DNA of 64,000 nucleotides from positions 25,114,073 to 25,178,072 of the forward strand of contig OZ023210.1 in NCBI GenBank assembly GCA_963995525.1. Direction: 5' to 3'. Each line of letters starts with the position of its first letter. Position 1 is the first letter of the stretch. The notes beneath the pieces are model-generated. The model saw only the letters and a program-made list of their open reading frames with translations. It searched no databases and was not told the DNA's origin. The position numbers and the translations under genes are program-made. This stretch comes from Escarpia spicata (lineage: Eukaryota; Annelida; Polychaeta; Sabellida; Siboglinidae). Shown here one piece after another: positions 24,366 through 33,895 of the stretch.

Positions 24366-24460
24366 ACGCGAGTCGAGCGGTTCAGGTGCGGGCCATCAAA
24401 CCCTACTTCAACTCACAAAGTGCAAACCACATCAGCTTCCAAGAGGGCAGCTACATCACG
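24366..24460 (+). CDS. caskin: Caskin exon B: first half of the SH3 domain
   Basis: The acceptor is TTTGTGTTACAG and the donor is ATCACG|GTGAGT. The exon completes Asp37 and encodes residues 38-68: ASRAVQVRAIKPYFNSQSAN, then HISFQEGSYIT. This is the RT-loop half of the Caskin SH3. The ALYDY box of ordinary SH3 domains is replaced by RAIKPY, as expected for Caskin, whose SH3 is atypical and not known as a good PxxP binder. The acceptor lies in the last unit of a tandem array of acceptor-like units, so the exact start rests on phase (exon A ends in phase 1 and the result is Asp-Ala-Ser, like vertebrate EAS). Confidence 0.93.
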
Positions 24461-26910
24461 GTGAGTACCAACTGTAGCACATCTTGGCCCTTTCACTATG
24501 CTCAAGAACAGTCTGCTCTTAAATTTCAGGAGCCTTTTAAAAATGGAAAAGCCGCTGCTGTATCATTGAGGACATTATTTTAGTGACACACAGGTGAAAT
24601 TATCTCGGTGGCCTGTCTTATTCAGTCTACAATCGCTTTTAAAAAGCACAATCATCTGCCAGCGTTTGTCTAGAGTCACAGTAAGCAAGTGTTACCTATG
24701 CGTCGTTATATACACAGGAGGGTAGGGATCAACACGTCAGGAAAAACATCATCGATAAAACAGACATGGTTTCTCCATCTCCATAAAAATATTTGATCAC
24801 CAGTTGCTTTTTCACTGTCTAATACTAAATAATGAGTAATACTGGAGTTGTCTGTCCAACAATCTTAGTAAATAATCTCTGTACGCCAATATTTGGTTGT
24901 TGGTGCTGCTGTGTGACATTAATATTGAACTTATACTACATTTTTAGGATGGTTTATGCCTCGATTTTTAAAGGGAGTCTTTCTAACCTTTGTAATAGTG
25001 TTTGTGCAGTAATTAGAAATGTGTTATTATTTGATTAAATTAATTGTTACTAAACACTGCACTTCTGCAGCCCTGGGTATGGCCCCATTGTTTCGGATAC
25101 CCAATAAGTTTCTACAGGTGTCATATATTGTCATTGTTACTGTCAGTGTCAGTTTGTCATTTGTCACAGGCATGTCCATGTCACCAGTGTCGATAGATTG
25201 TGACATGTTACTGTTATGAGCAGTCCTATTGTAGTTACAGTGGTAATAGGAGTAGAACTGTGTTGGTAACAGTTGAAGTAATAGTTGCTAACAGAGAAGT
25301 TCCACATACGCCATTCATCAGTTGTGCATTCTGGGGGAAAAGCCTTTGTTCAGATTTAAAAATTATTCTGCCATTTTTAATTGTATTCTTTTAGTAGCAA
25401 TAATTGATATTAATTTGTGCCACAAACCACAGTTTCACAAGATACAAAAAGACAAAGGATTAGACAATGCAAGGATTAGACAATGTCTACAGAAATAAGA
25501 AAAACAACAAATATGAACAACTTCATAAACGTCTGTAGGATTTCAGAATCAGGTCTTAAACAAACTGAAAAAAGCTAAATTTATTTTAAAGTGCGAGACT
25601 TGGAAGAGGTATACAAGTTTGAAGGTTTGTGTAATCCATTAGGCCAGTTACACCCTGTCAGTACACAGAGAATCATTGACCTACTGATCCCATCTCCATT
25701 CAGTTTGTCTTACAATCTGTACGTTATCTTGTAATCAGCCTTATGATTCTATAAATCAGTGACTGGTCTTTAATTTTGTTAATGTTCCTATCTCGATGTT
25801 GTGTCTGGAAACTGTAAAAACCCAAAGATGTTCCTTATAACCAGCCAGAGAATGACTACGAGGTGGTAATAGATGACAACAGAACTGGGTTGGTTCAGTT
25901 GTGTAATTACAATGTGCATTGTGTTCACAATAATAGCACACATGGATTACGTACTTAACGCTTGGCTGCCATCAACACCAGTAATTTTGGTGTGCGATTC
26001 TCTGATGGTGGCCACGCAAGATGCTATCAGTTCTTTACCACTTCGGCGACCTCCCCAGACCAAAGAATATCGCCACTTTATATCTGGATCAGAAAATAAA
26101 TGTCCAATCTTGTGTCCGATTCATTCGTGTTCCACTCGATGCTTATTAAATTACCCAGCCGACCAGAAACATCATAACACTGCCTGTTGACCCCGCAACC
26201 CTGAAGAGTATGGCGCCCCGTGTTATCTGGTAACTTTGCTGATAGGGTGGTACGGTTTCTACTCTTTTAAAAGCATTGTGCAGATGTTTATCTGTTTCGG
26301 GAATTGTGCTCAGGAAATGCCAGAGTCAGGTTTTGACCCGAGAAGATGACCCAGTCTGTGTAGGACACAGTAGTGCCTTCATGCAGTGCCTGCACTACTG
26401 GGTTCCTTTTGAATTACAGCATGGTAGACTCGCATTGTAAGGATCGCACTGGGATGTGATCAAACTGTTCCACATATCCAGGGTTCCATGTATCCATCAA
26501 AAGCGCAAGCTTCAACAGGGATTTGCAAAAAAATATTCTACTTTAGCGGATGTTCCAGACATCTGGAATCCTTATAATGAGAGTCGAATGTATGTACATT
26601 TAGGGCTGTTCACGTCAGGGCGCAATGTCCCAGAGTATGTTAAGCATTACGTAGGGGGCGGGGTGTCATCGCCATGTGTCGCAGGAAAACAAATTACTAC
26701 AGTGGCGTCACCTACCGAGTGAAACACATGTTAATACAATTTTTGATCATAAAAATTCCAATTCCCAAATATTCATGGGATGTTGAACCAATGCTGAGCA
26801 TATCAGGTGTTTTTTAAGTTTGTCAACTTACGGAATGATCTCATGTAAGTGACTGATGTGACAGCAGTATGGCGTCACATGTAACTGTCATGTTTGTGTG
26901 TTGGCGCCAG
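24461..26910 (+). other. intron B-C (2.45 kb)
   Basis: GT...AG intron of phase 0. At 24510-24585 it carries a short dispersed repeat (CTTTTAAAAATGGAAAAGCC, GCTGCTGTATCATTGAGGAC) that resembles the reverse complement of 36795-36850. A weak copy of the GAGTGAAAC family lies at 26655-26805. Nothing else is recognisable; the open frames at 25873-26190 and 26456-26722 have no domain. Confidence 0.75.
26655..26805. repeat. dispersed repeat, copy 2 (diverged)
   Basis: Shares TCGCAGGAAA, CACCTA(C/G)CGAGTGAAACAC and a GTTGAACCAATGC word, in the same order, with 5800-6010 and 41700-41830. More diverged than the other two copies. Confidence 0.45.
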
Positions 26911-27022
26911 GTCGTGGAGCAGCACCCCAGTGGCATGTGGAAGGGCTATGTGACGTCCGATGGCCAGATCACCAAGACGGGCTACTTCCCTTCCTCCTGC
27001 GTTGTCCTCGTTGACACCCATG
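26911..27022 (+). CDS. caskin: Caskin exon C: second half of the SH3 domain
   Basis: The acceptor is GTTGGCGCCAG and the donor is CCATG|GTAAGT. Residues 69-105 plus one base read VVEQHPSGMWKGYVTSDGQI, then TKTGYFPSSCVVLVDTH. The n-Src loop, the conserved Trp (local 78, in MWKG) and the GYFPSS strand are plain. EQHPxGxWKG is a strong Caskin signature. The usual Tyr of the SH3 motif G-x-F-P-x-x-Y is Cys here (local 98), and the ALYDY box in exon B is also changed, so the canonical proline-peptide groove is probably weakened. The residues were read directly; the binding consequence is inferred. Confidence 0.94.
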
Positions 27023-28915
27023 GTAAGTGCTCCATCCCTTCCCTCTGTGTCTTCCCTCCATCCGTCTGTCCCTTCCATTCATCCCTCCCTTCTTCTCCCT
27101 GGCATAGACCTTGCCTTCCCCCGCCGCCTCATTGAGTGTAGTGCGTTTTCTCCAACGTTAACTGCCTTGTACGTGTAAAGCTGTTGACAACGCTGGTTAG
27201 TCTCTTGTTTGTCTTATGCATGTGTTGCCGTGGATAACTTGTGTATGTTGCTACGCATGCGTGCAAGCCCCATGATTGCCAGTAGTTGTTCTGTCAGTCT
27301 TGTTTGTGTTGAAACGGTGAAGTTTTTGTGTGCGTGCGTGTGTTTCTTTGTTGATGTCTTATAAGGTAAGATTGACTATGTAGTACTGATAAATATGAAA
27401 ACTAATGTCTGTAAACTATTTGGTGAAGTTGTTAAAATGAAGCATATCCACAACAGACAAACCTCAGTTTCTTCTCCAAAAAGTTAATATGGGAGTCTTT
27501 GTTTCCAAGTGCTTCCTTTTAAGTCCACAAGCTTAGTAATATTGTGACTGGGGTCAAACAAAAAATGCAGAAAAAAACAGCGTTTGTAAGATCTTTGTGG
27601 GCAATTCCTCTCAGACTACGTCATTCACTGTATGATATAACTAATTAACTCGTAAATTTACTTATAACAACAATATTTCTTCATTCCCACTTTTGTGCAG
27701 TGGACAGTCCCTGCACCTGTTCTCCAAAAGAACATGTCCATGATAACAAATAGTAAAGAAACTTCTATAACACCAAAATGGTCTGTGGCCCAAACCCACA
27801 CTCAGAGAGCCACATGAAAACAAAAGCATTAGGCAACCTTAGAATCAGTACATACAGTGTTAGAGTTCTCAACAGTTGGACGAAAACAGCCGGGAGCTAA
27901 GCATGGTAAACACAGCTAATACGACAAGTCTTCATATGACAGCAACGTTTTATGATATTTCCCCCTGACTTGGCATTAAGAGGGAGTGAATTCCATAGAG
28001 TCGGTGCAGAAAGCGTGACAGCTCCAGCACCAATGTTTGTGTCGGCGGTACGTTAATGTGCTGGATATAACAGAATCTGTGAGGACTTTGTTTATACACA
28101 CTCTTTCACAATGATTGTACCTGAGCCTATACCTTGGCCCTACAGAGCTGCTGTAGTATTTGTTAATGAAGTGAGAGGCCTACACAGGTTAGAATGTCTC
28201 TACTTAATGTACAGCTTGCCTGGTAATAACTGTGTTTGCACATCGATGCGTGGCCAATTGTCCCTCCTGGAGTCTGAGCTTTGTAGGCCAAGAAAGGAGC
28301 AACTCTGAATGGGCCTTGACGGACACTTATGTGCTGATATAAATAAACAACACTTGATATCATCAACAAGTGGTAAGGTGCATTCAAAATGTCAAACAAG
28401 ACGAAGGGTGGTAGTGGAGTACCATCGCGTATCAAGTCCCACCGTAGTCCAACTTATGGCATGTTTACTTGCATACTTTGGGTGTGTTTCTGAGCAACCG
28501 GCGTGATGGACATTTTCAGCTGACAATTTCAGAATGTAGCCAGGTATGGTCTTTTACGACAAAACAAAAAATGTGCTGATTAAAATTGACATGAATCACG
28601 TTCCTACTGATACAACATTTGACACCGGTGACACTCATTATGACACTCTTGTTGGTGACACTCTTGATACTCACTGTCATTGGTGACATTCTTTATGACA
28701 CTGACATGCATGACACTCGTGAAACTGATATTGATGACACTCATTATGACACTGACGTTGGTGACACACTGACACTCATGATATCGATGTTGATGACATT
28801 CATTAAGACAATGACTGTGGTGACATATATACCAACATCGGCAGTGACGTCACCGTGTTGACATTGTTGACACTTGTGTTTGACAGTCTGTAACACTTGT
28901 GTGTCTCCTTGCCAG
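27023..28915 (+). other. intron C-D (1.9 kb)
   Basis: GT...AG intron of phase 1. Just after the donor is a CCCTCC/CCATCC-rich stretch (27031-27120). A degenerate TGACACTC repeat sits before the acceptor. Otherwise no features are recognised. Confidence 0.8.
28600..28885. repeat. degenerate TGACACTC repeats before exon D
   Basis: TGACACTCATTATGACACT, GGTGACACTCTTGATACT and similar words recur every 12-18 bp for about 280 bp and stop about 30 bp before the exon D acceptor. An old, irregular short tandem repeat; the frame open through it is an artefact. Confidence 0.75.
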
Positions 28916-29107
28916 GCAATTTACCAAACTCGCAGAATCCCGTCCTAACGAATCCCGTGCCTGACCTGATCAGCCGTCAGGTGGCACCACCCTGCGCCCC
29001 ACCGATGACACACCTCGATGTAGGGCCGTACTCGAGTGTCGGTCTCGACGACACTTTCCCACCCCCACCCTCCCCCCTTGTAGTGAGGAAGGAGTATTCA
29101 GGCAGGG
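28916..29107 (+). CDS. caskin: Caskin exon D: proline-rich linker after SH3
   Basis: The acceptor is TCTCCTTGCCAG and the donor is CAGGG|GTGAGT. The exon completes Gly106 and encodes residues 107-169 plus one base. It is rich in Pro, Ser and Asn, with VAPPCAPPM and a PPPPSP run that then reads LVVRKEYSGR. In vertebrate Caskin1 the same position after the SH3 holds the CASK-binding motif EEIWVLRK. Here only a VVRK-like remnant is visible and the Trp is absent, so a CASK contact through this site is doubtful. Splicing to exon E in phase 1 gives RDSDRDSG, which continues the family-like pattern. The order is secure from phase; the linker itself is poorly conserved. Confidence 0.85.
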
Positions 29108-29126
29108 GTGAGTCTCAGTCAACAAG

Positions 29127-29180
29127 GTGGTGCTGGTGGTGGTGGTGGTGGTGGTGCTGCTGCTGCTGGTGGTGGTGTTA
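29127..29180. repeat. GGT/GCT triplet microsatellite
   Basis: GGTGGTGGT units interrupted by GCTGCTGCTGCT, starting about 20 bp after the exon D donor. G-rich on the plus strand. Confidence 0.9.
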
Positions 29181-29863
29181 ACATATCTACTGTAAATACA
29201 TGTGGTGGTGGTTGCAATGGTCTATTTTGGGTTTTTGTTCTGTTTGAGTTGCAATATTTTTGAAGTGTACATAATACTATTACATGCCATATAATAATTA
29301 TTATTATATAATTAGAATATGTATACTATATATTAAAACTAATTGTTATACACCAAATAATAATTATATCAGATACAGTAATTTTGTTTTTATGCTATTG
29401 TACAAGACTATGAAAATTATTATATACCATTTAATGTAATAATTATACATATATTAATAATTATATAGAAACTAATAACTATATACTGTTTAATATATTA
29501 ATTATAATAATTGATATTAATAATGTGGTAGAAGCAGCAGTGGTTTTGGATGATTTGTAGTAAATATAACAATATGTGACTACTTTGCACCTTTGATCAA
29601 TAACGAAATAATACTTGTTTAGAACACCATTAACATATGTTTCCTGCATTTTTTGCACCAAAACTAGACAATTAATATATAATGACACATCTAACAACTC
29701 TGTTGTGTTATGCAGGCATAACATTAACACAGTTGTTTGTAACAAGTATACTTAATTAACAATTTTTTAGTTGATACTCAAATAAAACAACAAATGACAA
29801 TTAACAATTTTTTTACTTGATACTCAAATAGAACAACAGATGAGAATACTGCTGACAACACCA

Positions 29864-30264
29864 GGGCTGCGTTCAGAGTTTGCACCGCACCACCATGTAG
29901 ATTTTTGCCCCGGAAGTCGATTTTACCGTTCAAAGTTACATCGTGCTGACGTCGCAATGTGCGCCGCACCAGTACATCTCCAAAGATGGCCTTCATAGTT
30001 GGCTTTGCATTCGATGATAATTCTTTTAGTAACGATTTAGTTGGTGCGTTTAAGTGCTTCAGTTCACACTCAAGCATGACAAGTTGCGATTTTAACAAAA
30101 CAGAGGTGTTCTAATTGCAGTGATGGCGATATTTTTGTAAAAAAATACAGTAGCATCCATTTTGAATGCGACGAACGTCGCGGTAAGTAAAATTTAACTG
30201 TTCAACTTCCAGCGGCAGACCGTAATGGATCGCGACATCGCGGTGTAAACTCTGAATGCGGGCC
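29864..30264. mobile_element. MITE-like element with terminal inverted repeats (possibly PIF/Harbinger)
   Basis: The left end GGGCTGCGTTCAGAGTTTGC pairs with the right end, whose reverse complement is GGCCCGCATTCAGAGTTTAC, and both continue into ACCGC. GGGC-TGCGTTCAGA ends are common in Harbinger-type elements. The internal 350 bp encode no transposase; the minus-strand open frame of about 100 residues (to 30098) has no recognised domain. A clear target-site duplication was not found, so the superfamily is tentative. Confidence 0.65.
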
Positions 30265-31778
30265 AGATGTAGATTCTGTCAGTCAGGCATCCTCCCTGTG
30301 AACTTCACTGGTAACTTAGCCATACTTAGTTGGTAGCCATCTAATGGGGCACTGCAATTAATTAGCCAGATATGTTGGCTGATTAAATGCCTTGTGCCCA
30401 CTATGCTTGTCCCTAATGATGCTTCCACTGATTGCCTACAAACCTTAGTGGTGGCATCAGTCTTGAGGACAGCTGTCAGTCTACAATAGCTGTATGTTGA
30501 CCTTTAAATATTGGGTGTGGGGACAGCCCACAATTGAATTTCAGTATCATCATATGTAAATAAAGTGACAGACTTGATTTTGAGATGGTCCCATTTTGGC
30601 AATTTTTACTGTCTGTAAAATTATTGTTTTGTTGCCATATTTGAGGAATATGATACTCATTCTGGGCCTAGACGAACATTTCTACTGGATGTCTTGTAAA
30701 TGCGTACTTCAGTTACTTCAGTTATTTTTGCACTTCATTTAATGTGGAGCACCAATTGTATGTATGTCTTAGACATTAGTTCATTTAACTGTCATCTTTA
30801 ATTTAAGTCAGTTGCCACTATTCTGTTGTGACATTTTTATTGAAGTGCCTAGTATACAAGGTGCAAGAAAATGCAGCATCATTGGGCAATGGAAATTACC
30901 CACAGCTTCCACGTACAAGAAAATGCATAATTATTGGTAAAATGGCTTGCTAACACGCACACACGAATAATATGTTTCGACACACAAAATTGTTTTGTAA
31001 ACAACGAAGCCTCATAACTCGTTGACAGACACGGATCTCTCATGTCGATTTATTTTCTGTTTCTTTTACCCGAGAGCTCAAAATTGTAATAGTATCAGTC
31101 GAGAGGTCAAGGTCGCAGTTGTTCACGGTGTCGAGACATGTCACACGTGTAAACACCCACATAAAAGTTGTCAGATTAGGTGGGCAACACCGATTTGGCC
31201 AGCTAATCCAACAACTAGTTGTTCGTGTAAACCGGCCTTTATTTGTCTTGTTGTTAGTTGCGCGTGTACCAGTAGTACGCGTAGTTTCTGTGGCATTGCT
31301 TTTTTCACCACTTGCTTATCTGCTTCTTGTCCTTCTAACTGCTGCATTGGTTGATGTCTCCTAATTGATCTTGCATGATCAATGCGCCAGTTGAATGTTT
31401 AGAGCAGCAAGCTCCTGCATTTATTGATGCTATTCCCCGGGGAATCACTCCGGCTGCCTCAAAGTCTTTTATAAAGCATTTCCACATAGTGTTTAATTAA
31501 TGACGCGTGAATGCCAGACAGAATTTAATACTGCCGTAATAAATTGCATTTTGCAGCTATAAAACTTTGGTTCTCGCTGCTTCGAGCAAATGTGTAGTTG
31601 TCGTGTCGGGAGGATATGTTCGCAAGCAAATTTTACAGTTGTTTGTTATAATTATTGCTCTGATTTATAACATTAATGATTTAGACGAATTGTTTGAAGG
31701 TTTCTGCTGCCTGTACTTGTGTTGTATTAAATACTAATAATGTATAATGTTATTAAATGATTGTTGCCATGGTTTCAG

Positions 31779-31846
31779 ACTCGGACCGTGATAGTGGAAT
31801 CTCACCGCAGCAGAGTTACCCAAACCAAGTGATTCCTGGGACACAG
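31779..31846 (+). CDS. caskin: Caskin exon E: short serine-rich linker
   Basis: The acceptor is CATGGTTTCAG and the donor is ACACAG|GTAAGA. The exon completes Asp170 and encodes residues 171-192: SDRDSGISPQQSYPNQVIPG, then TQ. It is only 68 bp but has good splice sites, fits in phase on both sides (1 in, 0 out) and joins exon D to give a Ser/Asp/Arg-rich sequence. RDSGIS-like acidic-basic serine motifs suit phosphorylation, which is inference. Such a small exon could be missed or skipped; skipping it would shift the frame. Confidence 0.78.
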
Positions 31847-31865
31847 GTAAGAACTTTTACCCTCT

Positions 31866-31945
31866 TGTTCACCAGGTGGTGTTGTTCTTCTCTCATTCAC
31901 CAGGTGGTGTGGTTCTTCTCTCATTCACCAGGTGGTGTTGACGTC
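31866..31945. repeat. 28-bp CACCAGGTGGTG tandem repeat after exon E
   Basis: Three units of TTCACCAGGTGGTGTTGTTC plus TTCTCTCA begin about 20 bp after the exon E donor. A further lone unit is at 32260-32290. Each unit contains a TTCACCAG|GTGGT string, which looks like back-to-back splice sites. Confidence 0.9.
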
Positions 31946-33483
31946 TCGGTCACCTGATGTGCTTTTCCTTTATCATTTTGTATCCCTGAGGCAACATTTT
32001 AATATGTTCCTGTTATAAATCGCTCGTGGGCAGCTATATTTCTTGAATCTTTTCTGTGCAGTTTTTATACAATTACATCATATCTTTTGTCATTTAACAA
32101 TGTGTCATCGTGAGATTAAAGACTATAATAAATTGGAATAAATGTGTTCCTTTATGGGTCAGCAGTAGGACTAGTAATATTGCTATCATCCAACATACCT
32201 CCTCTGTGTGATACATCCAAGATGTGTGTATTCATTAGATGGTACAGTACCGACTTCTTTCACCAGGTGGTGTGTTACCTCTTTCATTCAGTAGATGGAG
32301 CCACATGTTGGTAGCCTAGTTCTTCCCCCACAGACTGATTGTATTACAATATAATGCCACAGCAGTCTTCAGTTGCAGTAGGTATGTAGGACATATACTC
32401 ATACACAGCAAACTTGCACAATTTAAGAGTGTCATTCATCAAAGCTGTTTAGTTCTGCACTGTGGTAAGTGTTTCAGAGTACTTTTTTCTATTTGTTAGG
32501 CGGGGCTTCATTGAATACTCTGGTATTCTGGAGAAATGTTAGCACCAACGATTTGCCTGTTTACAAGAGATATGATGTTACGGTTGAAGATAAGGTGTCT
32601 GCTTCTGGGCTGTTTATAGCTGCAAAAGTGCATTTGGCTTACCGTTTATGCTGTACTAAAGTGCTGCAGACATTGTGTTTGTCTCATATCATCCTTGCTA
32701 GAATAGGCTGTAGTGTGTCACAGCATAACTAATAGGTTCAGTGAATGCGTGCGTGTGTGCGTGCATAAATGCATGCATTCATGTATGTCAAAAATTAAAC
32801 ACTTTAATCTGTCTCCTTATATTTTGACCACCATCACTGGCCAGTCAACGTCTACAACTTTACAATTTGTTACACTTGGCAAGCTTTCTCAGAAATGTTT
32901 AACCATCTTTTACACTAGAGAAAATGTCATAACACGTGACAATTATATGCACTATTTCTATGCACAAAATCCCATTACTGCTTCTGAAATAAAAATATCT
33001 TCTTGACTATTTTGCAGTGTCTTCAGAGGGGTATATAATATTTATTTTACATCTGAACTAAAACATCTTACTTTAATATTCTGTGGGATGTTCACAAGGG
33101 TATGTAATCATTTTTTATAGTGAAAATTATTGCCGATGTCAGAAGATGATGCCTCTGTACTCGGTTAATAACAGGAATGTGACATGTAATATTGGTGCTG
33201 CCTTCATAGCATTTGGCATGTATTGATCGTGAGTGGGAATGATTGTGTGGGATGAGATAGAGGAAGGGCTGGGAGCTGGCTGGAGCACTAATACTCTGTT
33301 GACCCTACAGTCACCCTCCTACTGTCATTTTGTCAGCTCCAACATACTCGCTACATATGTGGTGGACAGCTGTCTTATACGACCTCTCTTCGGCAAGCAC
33401 ATCAAGAGACAACCTCAGATAGAGCTCCTGTTAGCTATCTTGGTCTCTTGTGACTGTCAACTGAAATGATCCCTGACTATAAT

Positions 33484-33895
33484 TTTCTGTTATGACCATC
33501 AGCTCACATGTCTTATTTCTGTGTAGTCTTTCTGTTATGACCATTCACTTCTTTCTTCTGTCTAGTATTTCTGTTATAGCCACCAACTTACATGTCTTCT
33601 GTATAGTCTTCCTGTTATGAACATCATTTGAAACATGTAGTCTTTCTGTTATGACCACCAATTGAGATTACTTATGTATAGTCTTTCTGTTATGACCACC
33701 ACCTGAAATGACTTCTATCTAATCTTTCTATTATGACCATCACCTGAAATGACTGCTATCTAGTCTTTCTGTTATGACCACCACCTGAAATGTCTTCTGC
33801 TTAGTCTTTCTGTTATGACCATCAATTGACATGTCTCCTGTCTAATCTTTTTGTTGTGACCATCAACTCAAATGTCTTCTGTCAAGTCTTTATTT
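33484..33895. repeat. ~41-bp minisatellite, 10 degenerate copies
   Basis: Ten units of CTTTCTGTTATGACCA(C/T)CA, then TGAAATGTCTTCTGTCTAGT, with 10-20% divergence. No coding value. Confidence 0.92.

Larger units (their letters stand above)
29108..31778 (+). other. intron D-E (2.7 kb)
   Basis: GT...AG intron of phase 1. It contains a GGT/GCT triplet stretch, an AT-rich block (29270-29520) with repeated ATAATTATTATATA words, and a MITE-like element (29864-30264). I see nothing in 30270-31778. Confidence 0.8.

Noticed and set aside
24185..24583. 132-residue plus-strand frame including exon B
   Set aside because: Only 24366-24460 is exon. The upstream part is the acceptor-like array and the downstream part lies after the GTGAGT donor.
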